In this document: positions 44,407 to 57,982 of the stretch, piece after piece
Layout: every line of letters begins with the position of its first letter
Numbering within the stretch: position 1 is the first letter of the stretch
From: JBQTKD01 sp052389435
GTDB taxonomy: Bacteria; Actinomycetota; Actinomycetes; Sporichthyales; Sporichthyaceae
Reading direction: 5' to 3'
Length of the DNA: 64,000 bases
Assembly (NCBI GenBank): GCA_052389435.1
Contig: JBQTIB010000094.1
Span: 16,384-80,383, forward strand
Program-made: the position numbers and the translations under genes
The notes under the pieces: model-generated
Told to the model about the DNA's origin: nothing
Seen by the model: only the letters and a program-made list of their open reading frames with translations
Databases searched by the model: none

Positions 44407-46619
44407 TCGGCCGCTTCGGTCTCGGCGTCGCCTTCGGCGCCCTCGTCGCCACCCACGACCACGGGGACGAGGGAGAGCTTGCCGCGCTGGTCGATCTCGG
44501 CGATCTCGACGAGCAGCTTCTGGCCGACGGCGATGATGTCGTCGACGTTGTCGACCCGCTTGCCGCCCGCGAGCTTGCGCAGCTGCGAGATGTGCAGCAG
44601 GCCGTCGCGACCGGGGACCAGGGAGACGAAGGCACCGAAGGTCGTGGTCTTGACGACCGTGCCCAGGTACCGCTCGCCGACCTCGGGCATCGTCGGGTTC
44701 GCGATCGCGTTGATCGTGTTCCGAGCCGCCTCGGCCGCCGGGCCGTTGGTGGCGCCGACGTAGATCGTGCCGTCGTCCTCGATCGAGATCTCGGCGCCGG
44801 TGTCGGCCTGGATCTGGTTGATGATCTTCCCCTTCGGGCCGATCACCTCGCCGATCTTGTCCACCGGGATCTTGATCGTGATGATGCGCGGCGCGAACTC
44901 GCTCATCTCGTCCGGACCGGAGATGGCCTCCTGCATGACATCGAGGATGTGCAGGCGGGCCTCGCGGGCCTGGGTGAGCGCCCCGGTCAGCACCGAGGAC
45001 GGGATGCCGTCGAGCTTGGTGTCGAGCTGAAGCGCCGTGACGAAGTTCTTCGTGCCGGCGACCTTGAAGTCCATGTCGCCGAACGCGTCCTCGGCGCCGA
45101 GGATGTCGGTGAGGGTGACGTACTCCCCGCCCTCGAACACCAGACCCATGGCGATACCGGCGACCGGGGCCTTGAGCGGGCAGCCGGCGTTCAGCAGCGA
45201 CAGGGTCGAGGCGCAGACCGAGCCCATCGACGTCGAGCCGTTGGAGCCGAGAGCCTCGGACACCTGACGGATCGCGTAGGGGAACTCCTCGCGCTTGGGC
45301 AGCACGGGCAGGATCGCCCGCTCGGCGAGGGCGCCGTGACCGATCTCGCGGCGCTTGGGCGAACCCACGCGTCCGGTCTCGCCGGTGGAGTACGGCGGGA
45401 AGTTGTAGTTGTGCATGTAGCGCTTGCGGGTCTCCGGGTTGAGCGTGTCGACCATCTGCTCCATGCGGAGCATGTTGAGGGTCGTGACGCCCAGGATCTG
45501 GGTCTCGCCACGCTCGAACAGCGCCGAGCCGTGCACGCGCGGGATGACCTCGACCTCGGCCTGCAGCGAGCGGATGTCCCGCAGCCCACGGCCGTCGATG
45601 CGGATCTTGTCCTTGACGATGCGCCCGCGAACGGTCTTCTTGGTGACCGAGCGGAAGGCCGCGGAGATCTCCTTCTCGCGACCCTCGAACTGGGCGGAGA
45701 GCTTGGCCTTGGTGTCGTCCTTGATGCGGTCGAGCTCGGCCTCGCGCTCCTGCTTGCCGGCGATCGCCATCGCGGCGGCCAGCTGGCCACTCGCCTCGGC
45801 GGTGACGGCCTCGAGCACGTCGTCGGCGTAGTCCAGGAAGATCGGGAACTCGGCGGTCGGCTTGGCGGCCTTGGCCGCGACCTCGAGCTGGGCCTTGCAC
45901 ATCTGCGCGATGAACGGCTTCGCGGCCTCGAGACCGGCGGCGACGACCTCCTCGGTCGGCGCGGTCGCGCCCTCCGCGATCAGGTCGATCGTCTCGGTGG
46001 TGGCCTCGGCCTCCACCATCATGATCGCGACGTCGCCGTCCTCGAGGACGCGACCGGCGACGACCATGTCGAAGACGGCCTTGGTCAGCTCGGAGTGGCG
46101 CGGGAAGGCAACCCACCGGTCCCCGATGAGCGCGACGCGCACGGCGCCGATCGGACCGGAGAACGGGATGCCGGAGAGCTGGGTGGACATCGAGGCGCCG
46201 TTGATGGCGATGACGTCGTAGAGGTCGTCGGGGTTGAGCGCCATGACCGTCTCGACGATCTGGATCTCGTTGCGCAGGCCCTTGGCGAAGGTCGGGCGCA
46301 GCGGCCGGTCGATGAGGCGACAGGTGAGGATCGCGTCCTCGGACGGCCGGCCCTCGCGACGGAAGAACGAGCCGGGGATGCGTCCCGCGGCGTACATGCG
46401 CTCTTCGACGTCGACGGTCAGCGGGAAGAAGTCGAGGTTCTCCCGCGGCGACTTGCCGTGCGTGGTGGCCGACAGAACCATGGTGTCGCCGTCGAGGTAG
46501 ACGGCGCACGAACCGGCGGCCTGCATGGCCAACTTGCCGGTCTCGAAGCGAATGGTGCGAGTGCCGAACGGACCGTTGTCGATCGTTGCTTCGGCGAAAG
46601 TGATTTCGGGACCCTCCAC
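44403..46619 (-). CDS. pnp: Polyribonucleotide nucleotidyltransferase (PNPase)
   Basis: 738 residues from GTG 46619 with an excellent AAGGAGGGG ribosome site. Two RNase PH domains (FETGKLAMQAAGS; FPPYSTGETGRVGSPKRREIG) flank the helical domain, followed by KH (IGEVIGPKGKIINQI) and S1 (GLLHISQLRKLA) domains. It degrades RNA phosphorolytically and in actinobacteria also adds 3' tails. The open frame to 46721 is an artefact of the leader. Downstream of rpsO, with a hairpin between them. Confidence 0.97.
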   Translation of the reverse strand: MEGPEITFAEATIDNGPFGTRTIRFETGKLAMQAAGSCAVYLDGDTMVLSATTHGKSPRENLDFFPLTVDVEERMYAAGRIPGSFFRREGRPSEDAILTCRLIDRPLRPTFAKGLRNEIQIVETVMALNPDDLYDVIAINGASMSTQLSGIPFSGPIGAVRVALIGDRWVAFPRHSELTKAVFDMVVAGRVLEDGDVAIMMVEAEATTETIDLIAEGATAPTEEVVAAGLEAAKPFIAQMCKAQLEVAAKAAKPTAEFPIFLDYADDVLEAVTAEASGQLAAAMAIAGKQEREAELDRIKDDTKAKLSAQFEGREKEISAAFRSVTKKTVRGRIVKDKIRIDGRGLRDIRSLQAEVEVIPRVHGSALFERGETQILGVTTLNMLRMEQMVDTLNPETRKRYMHNYNFPPYSTGETGRVGSPKRREIGHGALAERAILPVLPKREEFPYAIRQVSEALGSNGSTSMGSVCASTLSLLNAGCPLKAPVAGIAMGLVFEGGEYVTLTDILGAEDAFGDMDFKVAGTKNFVTALQLDTKLDGIPSSVLTGALTQAREARLHILDVMQEAISGPDEMSEFAPRIITIKIPVDKIGEVIGPKGKIINQIQADTGAEISIEDDGTIYVGATNGPAAEAARNTINAIANPTMPEVGERYLGTVVKTTTFGAFVSLVPGRDGLLHISQLRKLAGGKRVDNVDDIIAVGQKLLVEIAEIDQRGKLSLVPVVVGGDEGAEGDAETEAAE

Positions 46620-46780
46620 GGGCGCCCCTCCTTGTTGTGTTCTGGAGGAGGCGGCCGGGTTCGCGGCGACGTCGTCGATCGGTATGCGATCGAGGCATCC
46701 GGAGCATGCTCCGTTTGCCACTACCGAGGACCGGCGTCGAGGACGTCCCTCGCTTGCCGACCGGCTCCTACGGTTTCCTA

Positions 46781-46803
46781 CGGGCGCACGGACAGTGCGC
46801 CCG
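46781..46803 (-). terminator. Hairpin between rpsO and pnp
   Basis: CGGGCGCAC-GGACA-GTGCGCCCG, a nine-base stem directly after the rpsO stop. In other bacteria this position holds a partial terminator and RNase III/PNPase autoregulatory site; that role is inferred here. Confidence 0.65.
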
Positions 46804-46808
46804 AGCGG

Positions 46809-47078
46809 CTATCGGCGCAGGCCGAGGCGCTCGATCAGGACGCGGTAGCGCGCAATGTCGGTGGCGGCCAGGTACTTCAGCAGCCGACGACGACGACCGA
46901 CCAGGAGCAGCAGCCCACGGCGGCTGTGGTGGTCGTGCTTGTGCTTCTTCAGGTGCTCGGTGAGGTCGGTGATGCGCTTGGTGAGCATCGCGACCTGGGC
47001 CTCCGGGGAGCCCGTGTCGTTCTCGGACAGGGCGTACTCGGCCAGGATCGTCTTCTTCTGGGCAGAATCGAGCGGCAT
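46809..47078 (-). CDS. rpsO: 30S ribosomal protein uS15
   Basis: 89 residues from ATG 47078, preceded by GAGG. It shows the S15 core: ALSENDTGSPEAQVAMLTKR, DLTEHLKKHKHDHHSRRGLL and the LVGRRRRLLKYL segment that contacts 16S rRNA at the h20/h22 junction. Normal length. First gene of the rpsO-pnp-peptidase block. Confidence 0.98.
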   Translation of the reverse strand: MPLDSAQKKTILAEYALSENDTGSPEAQVAMLTKRITDLTEHLKKHKHDHHSRRGLLLLVGRRRRLLKYLAATDIARYRVLIERLGLRR

Positions 47079-47229
47079 AGCTGTGCCTCACGGCTCCTTC
47101 GGGGTCGTTGCGCGGCGCACCGGGGCAGTTCCACCCGGGCACTATGAATCCGCGGCCGATCAAACGGCGGCGCTCAGGCTACCAGCGCGCGACCCCGGGT
47201 CCGGCACCGGCGCCGTCCGGGCGCGGCGT

Positions 47230-47676
47230 TCAGTCCCCGGTGAGCAGGGCGTCGAGGTTGCGGAGTCCGACGTGCCAGGCGTGCTCGTGCTCGCTGGCGG
47301 CCTGGTCGGTGAGGAACCCGGCCTGGGTGAGCCGAGCGTGGGTTCCGGCGCCGTTCGGCTTGAGGTCCAGGCTCAGCACCGTTTCGGCGCCGCCCGTTCC
47401 GGACGGGCCGGTCACCCAGGTCATGACGACCTTGCGACCGGGTTCGAGCGCGAGAAAGCGCCCGTAGTGGTGGTAGCGGCGTCCGTTGAAGTCGGTTTCG
47501 AAGCAGAACGGCGCTCCGACCTCCGCGCGTACGTAGATGCGCGCGGCCAGCCACCGCCCGAGGTCGTCGGTCCAGGCGTGGTAGATGGCGTCGGGCGCGG
47601 CGGCCATGTCCCGCTCGACCGTGAGCGAGTGGTGGCGTCCCGACAGGTCCGGCCAGGGAATGCCGCCTGGACTCAC
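47230..47676 (-). CDS. SRPBCC / AHSA1-like domain protein
   Basis: 148 residues from GTG 47676, immediately after AAGGAGGG. The pattern TVERDMAAAPDAIYHAWTD, RWLAARIYVRAEVGAPF, a GRFLALEPGRKVVMTWV strand and the C-terminal helix HVGLRNLDALLTG is the AHSA1/START helix-grip fold, which binds small hydrophobic ligands or Hsp90-like partners. The specific role is unknown. Divergent from the following signalling operon. Confidence 0.8.
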   Translation of the reverse strand: MSPGGIPWPDLSGRHHSLTVERDMAAAPDAIYHAWTDDLGRWLAARIYVRAEVGAPFCFETDFNGRRYHHYGRFLALEPGRKVVMTWVTGPSGTGGAETVLSLDLKPNGAGTHARLTQAGFLTDQAASEHEHAWHVGLRNLDALLTGD

Positions 47677-47929
47677 GTGCCCTCCTTCGTACGCGTCGGC
47701 CCAGTCGACCACGTCCACGCCGCGCTTCGCCGGCCGTTCCGGCCGGTAGGACCGCGACGACGGGTCGACACCATCCTGCGGTACTCGGCGCCGCGACGGG
47801 ACCCGGCCCCTCGATCGACGGGCGCGCAACCTTCCTGCCGACCCGCCCTCCGCTGTCGTGTTGCCGGCGACGCGTGACAGCATGCGCCTCGCGCCCAAAG
47901 AGCGGGCGCGCATCGGGGTCAGGAGATCG

Positions 47930-49104
47930 GTGGAGACGGCTTCCGCGCACGGTCGCGATCGGGATCTACACGTCCTGCTGATCGAAGACGACCCAGGCGA
48001 CGCCACGCTGGTACGCGACATGCTCGAGATGGCCGAGCCGAGCCTGCAGTTGACCTGGGTGCAGTCCATCCGCGAGGCACTGCCCCTGCTCGACGGCAAT
48101 CCGCGCTGCGTGCTGTTGGACCTGCAACTGCCCGACGCGGTGGACTTCTCGGGCCTGGACGCGGTGTTGGAGGCGGCACCGCGCGCGTCCGTCGTCGTGC
48201 TGACCGGATTCGCCGACCAGGCCCGCGGCGTGGAGGCGGTGGCCCGCGGCGCCCAGGACTACCTCGCCAAGGCACAGGTCGATCCCGATCTGCTGGCGCG
48301 GACCATCCGGTACGCCCTCCAACGGCGCACCGCCGCGGACACCGCCCGCGAACTCGCCGACTCCCGCGCCCGCGCGAACGAGAACGCCCGCCTCGAGCGA
48401 GGCCTGCTGCCGCGCGCGATCACCCGAGACGAGGCCCTCGGGGTGACGGTGCGCTACCGGCCCGGCCGGGACCGCGCGTTGCTCGGCGGGGACTTCTACG
48501 ACGTCGTGCAGTGCCCGGACGGCACCATCTACGCGCTGATCGGCGACGTCTGCGGACACGGACCGGACGAGGCCGCGCTCGGGGTGTGCCTCCGCGTCGC
48601 CTGGCGGACGCTGGTGCTCGCGGGTACCGAGGAGAAGGCGATCCTGCCCCTGCTCGACCAGGTCCACTGCCACGAGCGCGACGAGTCCCAGGTCTTCGCC
48701 ACGGTCGCGATGGTGCGCATCGCGAACGACAGCGCCTCCGCCCGGATCTACCTGGCGGGTCACCCTGCGCCGATCGTCTTCGGCCTGGGACCGCTGAACA
48801 TGTCGGCCGGTCCCCCGCTCGGCATCCTCGACGGCTTCTCGTGGGCGCCCGAGGAGATCGCGCTCCCGCCGGGGTGGGAGCTCGCCCTGTTCACCGACGG
48901 CATCTTCGAGGGCATGGTCGAGCCCGGATCGAGCACCCGGCTCGGCCTCGAGGGCATGTCCGCCCTCATGGTCGAGATGCGCGCCAAACACGGCGACCCG
49001 ACGGAGTGGGTCGACGCGGTGATCGAACGGGTCCTGGCCTGCAACGGCGGCCCGCTCAGCGACGACCTCGCCGTCGTCGTGCTCACGCCCGACGCCGAGC
49101 GCCG

Positions 49105-49108
<4 letters not shown>
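47930..49108 (+). CDS. Response regulator fused to SpoIIE-type PP2C phosphatase
   Basis: 392 residues from GTG 47930 (AGGAG just upstream); ATG 47882 is an alternative. The receiver domain has LLIEDDPGDATLV, phospho-acceptor Asp in VLLDLQLPDA, and the Lys in DYLAKAQ. A coiled linker (ADTARELADSRARANENARLE) precedes a complete phosphatase: GGDFYDVVQCPDG, GDVCGHGPDEAA, LAGHPAPIVF, LFTDGIFEG and LSDDLAVVVL, so the metal ligands are intact. It probably dephosphorylates an anti-sigma-factor antagonist when its receiver is phosphorylated. Coupled to the kinase gene by GTGA. Confidence 0.92.
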
Positions 49109-50666
<1,558 letters not shown>

Positions 50667-50670
<4 letters not shown>

Positions 50671-51104
50671 ACGCGCGACTGATCGAGGTACTGCTCGTCG
50701 AAGACGACCCGGGCGACGTGTTGATGACCCAGGAGGCCTTCGCCGAGCACAAGGTGAAGAACAACCTGACCGTCGTCACCGACGGCGTCGAGGCTCTGTC
50801 CTTCCTGCGCCGCGAGGGCAAGTACGCCGACGCCCCGACGCCGGACCTGATCCTGCTCGACCTGAACCTGCCCAAGAAGGACGGCCGCGAGGTCCTCGCG
50901 GAGATCAAGTCCGACGAGGCGCTCAGCCTCATCCCGGTCGTCGTGCTGACCACGTCCGGCGCCCACGACGACGTGATCGCGAGCTACCGCCGCCACGCGA
51001 ACGCCTACGTCACCAAGCCCGTCGACTTCGACCAGTTCATCCAGGTCGTCCGCCAGATCGACGACTTCTTCGTCGGGGTCGTGAAGCTGCCCCGAGGCCA
51101 GTAG
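50667..51104 (+). CDS. Single-domain response regulator (Rcp1-like)
   Basis: 145 residues from GTG 50667, overlapping the kinase stop. A receiver domain only: LLVEDDPGDVLMTQEAF, phospho-acceptor Asp in LILLDLNLPKKDG, Thr in VVLTTSG and Lys in NAYVTKPVDFDQF. The QEAF/NNLTVVTDGVEAL features match the Rcp1 regulators paired with phytochrome-like kinases. With no output domain it probably acts as a phosphorelay shuttle or by protein contact, perhaps competing with the PP2C receiver for phosphate. Confidence 0.92.
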
Positions 51105-51147
51105 CCTTCCCGGCCGCGTCGCGGGCGTCGAAGGGCACGTCGTCGAC

Positions 51148-52113
51148 TCAGCCGGCGACGAGACGGCGCGTGTCCGCCACGTCGCGGTCCATCTGCTCCA
51201 CCAGGGCGGCGACCGAGTCGAAGGCCGTCATGTCGCGCAGTTTCGCGACGAAGGAAACGGTGACCTCGTGGCCGTACAGGTCCAGGCCGACGCGGTCGAG
51301 GACGAAGGCCTCGACGCGGCGGGTCAGCCCGCCGCCGAAGGTGGGGTTGGAGCCCACGGAGATCGCGGCCGGCAGAGCCGTTCCGGCCTCGGTCTGCGGG
51401 TCGACCAGACGCCCGGCGTACACGCCGTCGGCGGGCAGTGCCAGGCCCGGCGGGCAGGCCAGGTTCGCGGTCGGAAAGCCCAACTCGCGGCCGCGCCGCT
51501 CCCCCTCGATCACCGCGCCGGTGACGTGGTGGTCGCGCCCGAGGATGTTCGCGACGCCCACCACGTCGCCCTCGGCCAACAGTTCGCGGACGCGCGTCGA
51601 GGAGAAGCGCCCCTCGGCGTCCGTCTGCACCTCGACGGCGTCCACCCCGAACCCGAGCTCTTCGCCGAGCCGGCGCAGCCCGGGAACGTTCTCGGCGGCG
51701 TTGCGACCGAGATGGAAATCGGCGCCGACGACGACCATGGTGCACTTCAGCGCGTCGACCAGCACCGTCTGGGCGAAGTCGCGCGCCGCCAGCGCGGCGA
51801 CCGTCGGGGTGAACGGGACCACCAGCACCGCATCCGCGCCGGCCTCCCCGAGGAGGCGAACCCGATCGTCGATCGTGGTGATCAGCAGCGGCGCGCGGTC
51901 GGGGCGGACCACGGCCATGGGATGCGGGTCGAAGGTCAACGCGACCGCAAGCTGGCCGCGCTCGCGCGCGTAGCCCACGGTCCGCCGCAACAGCAGGGCG
52001 TGCCCGCGGTGGACTCCGTCGAAGTTGCCGATGGTGACCACGCTGGGGCCGACCTCGCCGACTTCGTGCAACCCGCGCCAGACCCGCACAGCCCTCCCTC
52101 GCTCGAGGCTCAT
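51148..52113 (-). CDS. ribF: Bifunctional riboflavin kinase / FAD synthetase
   Basis: Converts riboflavin to FMN and FAD. 321 residues from ATG 52113. The nucleotidyltransferase half contains VVTIGNFDGVHRGH, the FDPHPM motif and the ISSTxIR-like signature as FSSTRVRELL; the kinase half has ELGFPTANL and the conserved GxNPTF as VGSNPTFGG. Located 15 bp downstream of truB in the same operon, the usual order truB-ribF. Confidence 0.95.
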   Translation of the reverse strand: MSLERGRAVRVWRGLHEVGEVGPSVVTIGNFDGVHRGHALLLRRTVGYARERGQLAVALTFDPHPMAVVRPDRAPLLITTIDDRVRLLGEAGADAVLVVPFTPTVAALAARDFAQTVLVDALKCTMVVVGADFHLGRNAAENVPGLRRLGEELGFGVDAVEVQTDAEGRFSSTRVRELLAEGDVVGVANILGRDHHVTGAVIEGERRGRELGFPTANLACPPGLALPADGVYAGRLVDPQTEAGTALPAAISVGSNPTFGGGLTRRVEAFVLDRVGLDLYGHEVTVSFVAKLRDMTAFDSVAALVEQMDRDVADTRRLVAG

Positions 52114-52128
52114 CGTAGGAGAGCAGGC

Positions 52129-53055
52129 TCAGGTGGCCTTCGGCGGCGGGGGCACGTCGCCCGGGCCGACGAACATCGCCGTCGGCCACGAACGGTCCCG
52201 CCGGTCCTCGAGCAGACCGAGCAGCCTGCCGTCGGGGGCGAACGCGGCAACGGGTCCCTCCGGCGAATCGGGCAGCGCGGGAATCCAGCCGCCGTGCGCC
52301 ACGATGGCGGCGGCCACCTCGTCGAGATCCCGACGGGGGAAAATCGCCGCGGCGACCTGGGCCAGCGGCACGACCTCGAGCCGGTCGGCCAGAGCCTCGA
52401 GGGTGTGGGCGGCGGAGATGTCGAACGGTCCGACGGAGGTGCGGCGCAGCGCCGTCAGATGCCCACCCACTCCCAGGTCCGATCCGAGGTCTCGCGCCAG
52501 CGCGCGTACGTAGGTACCGCTCGAACAGGCGACTTCGACGTCGACGTCGAGCACCCCCGCACCGCGGCGGGCCTCGCCGATCTCGAACCGGTACACCGTC
52601 ACCGGGCGGGCGGCGAGTTCGACCGCCTCCCCCGCCCTGGCGAGTTTGTAGGCCCGTTGCCCGTCCACCTTGATCGCGCTGATCGTGGTCGGAACCTGGG
52701 CGATCTCGCCGGTCAGTTTCGCCGCCCCGGCGCGCACGTCGTCGAGAAGTACGCCACCGGCGTCCGCCCGCGTCAGGATCTCGCCCTGGGCGTCGTCGGA
52801 GTCGGTCGACTGGCCCAGCCGAATGGTCGCCAGGTAGGTCTTCTCCCGCCCGGAGAGAAAGCCCAGCATCCGGGTGGCGCGCTCGATGCCGACCAGCAGC
52901 AGTCCGGTGGCCATCGGGTCCAGAGTCCCGGCGTGCCCGACCTTGCGGGTGTTGGCCAGCCGGCGAACCCGGCCGACCACGTCGTGGGAGGACATCCCCG
53001 CCGGCTTGTCGACCAGGAGCAGTCCGCCCGGCCCGGGCTGTTTGCCGCCGCTCAC
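52129..53055 (-). CDS. truB: tRNA pseudouridine(55) synthase
   Basis: 308 residues from GTG 53055, seven bases after GAGGAG; a second GTG lies one codon before. Catalytic Asp is in KVGHAGTLDPMATGLL. Other TruB motifs are LLLVDKPAGMSSHDVV, REKTYLATIRLG and SSGTYVRALARDLG. The C-terminal 70 residues form a PUA-like end. The frame is open to 53097 but those residues antisense-overlap nothing conserved and are not needed. Confidence 0.95.
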   Translation of the reverse strand: MSGGKQPGPGGLLLVDKPAGMSSHDVVGRVRRLANTRKVGHAGTLDPMATGLLLVGIERATRMLGFLSGREKTYLATIRLGQSTDSDDAQGEILTRADAGGVLLDDVRAGAAKLTGEIAQVPTTISAIKVDGQRAYKLARAGEAVELAARPVTVYRFEIGEARRGAGVLDVDVEVACSSGTYVRALARDLGSDLGVGGHLTALRRTSVGPFDISAAHTLEALADRLEVVPLAQVAAAIFPRRDLDEVAAAIVAHGGWIPALPDSPEGPVAAFAPDGRLLGLLEDRRDRSWPTAMFVGPGDVPPPPKAT

Positions 53056-53132
53056 CACTGATCTCCTCGACTGCCGGCACCGCTGACGCCGGGTCACAGG
53101 ACCGTCCCAGGCAGGGCCACTACCGTCCTGCC

Positions 53133-54050
53133 ATGGGTTGGCGGAGGGAAATCAACCGGGCGCTGGCGGTGACTGCCGGGGTCGAACTGCAGCCATCGTA
53201 CGTTCGCGGGTCGCGACGGCTTCGCCGGGTTCGCCGACCTCCGAGCGGGGCGGACTGGGCTCCGGCGCACGGCGGGCGACTCGTGCCCAGCCCCGTCTTC
53301 GTCATCTGCTCGATCCGATCCGGATCGACGCTCCTGCGGCTGATGCTCAACGCCCACTCCCAGATCCACGCGCCGCACGAACTGCATCTGACGGCGCTCG
53401 GCGCCCAGACGCGCTCGAAGTTCACCAAGTCGGCGATGGCCGAACTCGGCCTGACCGACCTGGAACTCGAGCACCTCCTCTGGGACCGCGTCCTGCATCG
53501 CGAACTGGACCTCGCGGGCAAGTCGGTGCTGGTGGAGAAGACGCCCAACAACGCACTCGGCTGGCGTCGCCTGGTGCGCTGCTGGCCGGAGGCGCGCTTC
53601 GTCTTTCTGCTGCGCCACCCGGTCACCACCGTGCACTCCTGGCACGAGGCCCAGTCCCGGCGGCGCGGCTGGGACGAGAATCTGGCCAAGTGCCTCAAGA
53701 TCATGAACGCCGTCGAGGAGGCGCGCGCCCACCTGCCCGGAATCACCGTGCGGTACGAGAACCTGACCGCCGACCCCGCGGCGGAGACCCGGCGCCTGTG
53801 CGAATTCCTCGACCTGGAGTGGGAGCCGACGATGCTGGACTACGGCCGCGCCGCTCCCCACGAGTTCAAGGCCGGCCTCGGCGACTGGCGCGAGAAGATC
53901 CGCACCGGTCGGGTGCAGCCGCCTCGGCCGCTGCCACCGGGAGAACCGCCGGCCGAGCTTCTGGAGCTGTGTAGCTCCTGGGGCTATCTCGACGATCCCA
54001 CCGGGTCGGCGGGATCGAGTCGGCTTCTCGGGTTCCCGTCCCTCTTCTAG
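53133..54050 (+). CDS. Sulfotransferase family protein
   Basis: 305 residues from ATG 53133; no strong ribosome site. The PAPS-binding elements are recognisable: the 5'-phosphosulfate loop FVICSIRSGSTLLRLML and the 3'-phosphate motif FVFLLRHPVTTVHSWHE, plus VEKTPNNALGWRRL where a catalytic His/Lys region is expected. It should transfer sulfate to a small molecule or glycan; no partner biosynthesis gene is near. It is the only plus-strand gene inside the minus-strand translation cluster between truB and rbfA, which suggests insertion. Confidence 0.88.
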   Translation: MGWRREINRALAVTAGVELQPSYVRGSRRLRRVRRPPSGADWAPAHGGRLVPSPVFVICSIRSGSTLLRLMLNAHSQIHAPHELHLTALGAQTRSKFTKSAMAELGLTDLELEHLLWDRVLHRELDLAGKSVLVEKTPNNALGWRRLVRCWPEARFVFLLRHPVTTVHSWHEAQSRRRGWDENLAKCLKIMNAVEEARAHLPGITVRYENLTADPAAETRRLCEFLDLEWEPTMLDYGRAAPHEFKAGLGDWREKIRTGRVQPPRPLPPGEPPAELLELCSSWGYLDDPTGSAGSSRLLGFPSLF

Positions 54051-54053
54051 TAC

Positions 54054-54518
54054 CTATCCGCGGTCCTCGGTCGGGGTCTCTTCCTCGTCCTCGGCCGGGT
54101 GGCGGTACGGGTCGGGCTCGCCGGCGTAGGTCGCGCCCTCGGCCTGCCGGTGCACCTCGGCGTCGGCGGCCGCGGCCTTGGCGAGCAGGTCGTCGATCGA
54201 CTTGGCCGTGTCCGGCAGCGCGTCGAGCACGAACGTCAGCGACGGCGTGTGCTTGACCCCGGTGCGTTTGCCGACTTCGGTGCGCAGCACGCCCTTGACG
54301 CTCTCCAGAGCGGCCGCCGTCGCCTCGCGCTCGCCGTCTTCGCCGTACACCGTGTAGAACACGGTGGCCTCGCGGAAATCGCCCGTGAGCTTCACGTCGG
54401 TGATGGTGAGAAACCCCAGGCGCGGGTCCTTGGCCCGCATCTCGAGGTGCTCGGCGACGATCACCTTGATGCGGTCGGCCAGTTTGCGGTGCCGGGCCTG
54501 AGCAGCGGGCGAGCTCAT
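54054..54518 (-). CDS. rbfA: Ribosome-binding factor A
   Basis: Binds free 30S subunits and assists 16S 5'-end maturation, important in the cold. 154 residues from ATG 54518. The KH-like core is clear: RKLADRIKVIVAEHLEMRAK, LGFLTITDVKLTGDFREATV and a C-terminal helix LPDTAKSIDDLLAKA. An acidic tail of about 35 residues follows. It starts 3 bp after the DUF503 gene. Confidence 0.95.
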   Translation of the reverse strand: MSSPAAQARHRKLADRIKVIVAEHLEMRAKDPRLGFLTITDVKLTGDFREATVFYTVYGEDGEREATAAALESVKGVLRTEVGKRTGVKHTPSLTFVLDALPDTAKSIDDLLAKAAAADAEVHRQAEGATYAGEPDPYRHPAEDEEETPTEDRG

Positions 54519-54521
54519 GCG

Positions 54522-54833
54522 CTAGTCATCCTCTCCGTACAGTTTCTGACGTGCACTCAGAACTTCGATCTCGGGCCGGCCGGCGACGAGCCGCTCACAG
54601 GAGTCGAGCACGTCGCGGCAGTGCGAGGCGTCCGAGGCCACCACCGCGACCGCGATGAGCGCCCGGCGGTGCAGGTCCTGATCCCCGACCTCGGCAGCCG
54701 AGACGGCGAACTTGCGCACCAACTCGGCCAGGATCGGACGGACCACACCGCGCTTCTCCTTGAGCGTGTGCACGTCCCCGAGCAGGACGTCGACGCTCAG
54801 ACTCCCGACGAACTCGGGCCTTCCCGCCCACAC
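54522..54833 (-). CDS. DUF503 (YlxP) family protein
   Basis: 103 residues. The family core is visible: FVGSLSVDVLLGDVHTLKEK, then RPILAELVRKFAVSAAEVG, then LIAVAVVASDASHCRDVLD. DUF503 proteins lie between infB and rbfA in many Gram-positives, as here, and are probably involved in ribosome or RNA functions. The GTG start at 54833 follows the repeat at 54843-54893. Confidence 0.9.
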   Translation of the reverse strand: MWAGRPEFVGSLSVDVLLGDVHTLKEKRGVVRPILAELVRKFAVSAAEVGDQDLHRRALIAVAVVASDASHCRDVLDSCERLVAGRPEIEVLSARQKLYGEDD

Positions 54834-54842
54834 CTACGCGGT

Positions 54843-54893
54843 GCGCCCGACCGCCTGTGGCCCCTGGGCCTCAGTTGGTCGGACGCAACGAGG
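54843..54893. repeat. 50-bp near-palindromic intergenic repeat, copy 2
   Basis: GCGCCCGACC and GGTCGGACGC are the arms, with GGCCCCTGGGCC in the loop. Located between infB and the DUF503 gene. About 40 of 50 positions match the copy at 6262-6313 with no gaps. Confidence 0.65.
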
Positions 54894-54899
54894 TTTCTG

Positions 54900-57854
<2,955 letters not shown>

Positions 57855-57904
57855 TGTTCTCCTTCAGGTCCGGGGCAGCCTCGGACCGTTAGCTGGTTGT
57901 GGTG

Positions 57905-57951
57905 CTCATCGCTGCGTACTCATCGCTGAGAACTCATCGCGCGCTCATCGC
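57905..57951. repeat. Four direct repeats CTCATCGC in the infB leader
   Basis: CTCATCGC occurs at 57905, 57919, 57933 and 57944 (spacings 14, 14 and 11 bp), between the ylxR stop and the infB start. On the transcribed strand the unit is GCGATGAG. Its role is unknown; regulation of infB is possible. Confidence 0.6.
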
Positions 57952-57982
57952 AATCCACCCGTTTCCGATATACGGCTGACAG

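Noticed and set aside
47677..47929. Possible extra N-terminal extension of the AHSA1-like gene
   Set aside because: The frame is open upstream but composition is Arg/Ser-rich, and AAGGAGGG directly supports GTG 47676.
57898..57955. A possible tRNA or small RNA gene in the infB leader
   Set aside because: No cloverleaf or stable stem could be drawn; only the direct repeats are convincing.
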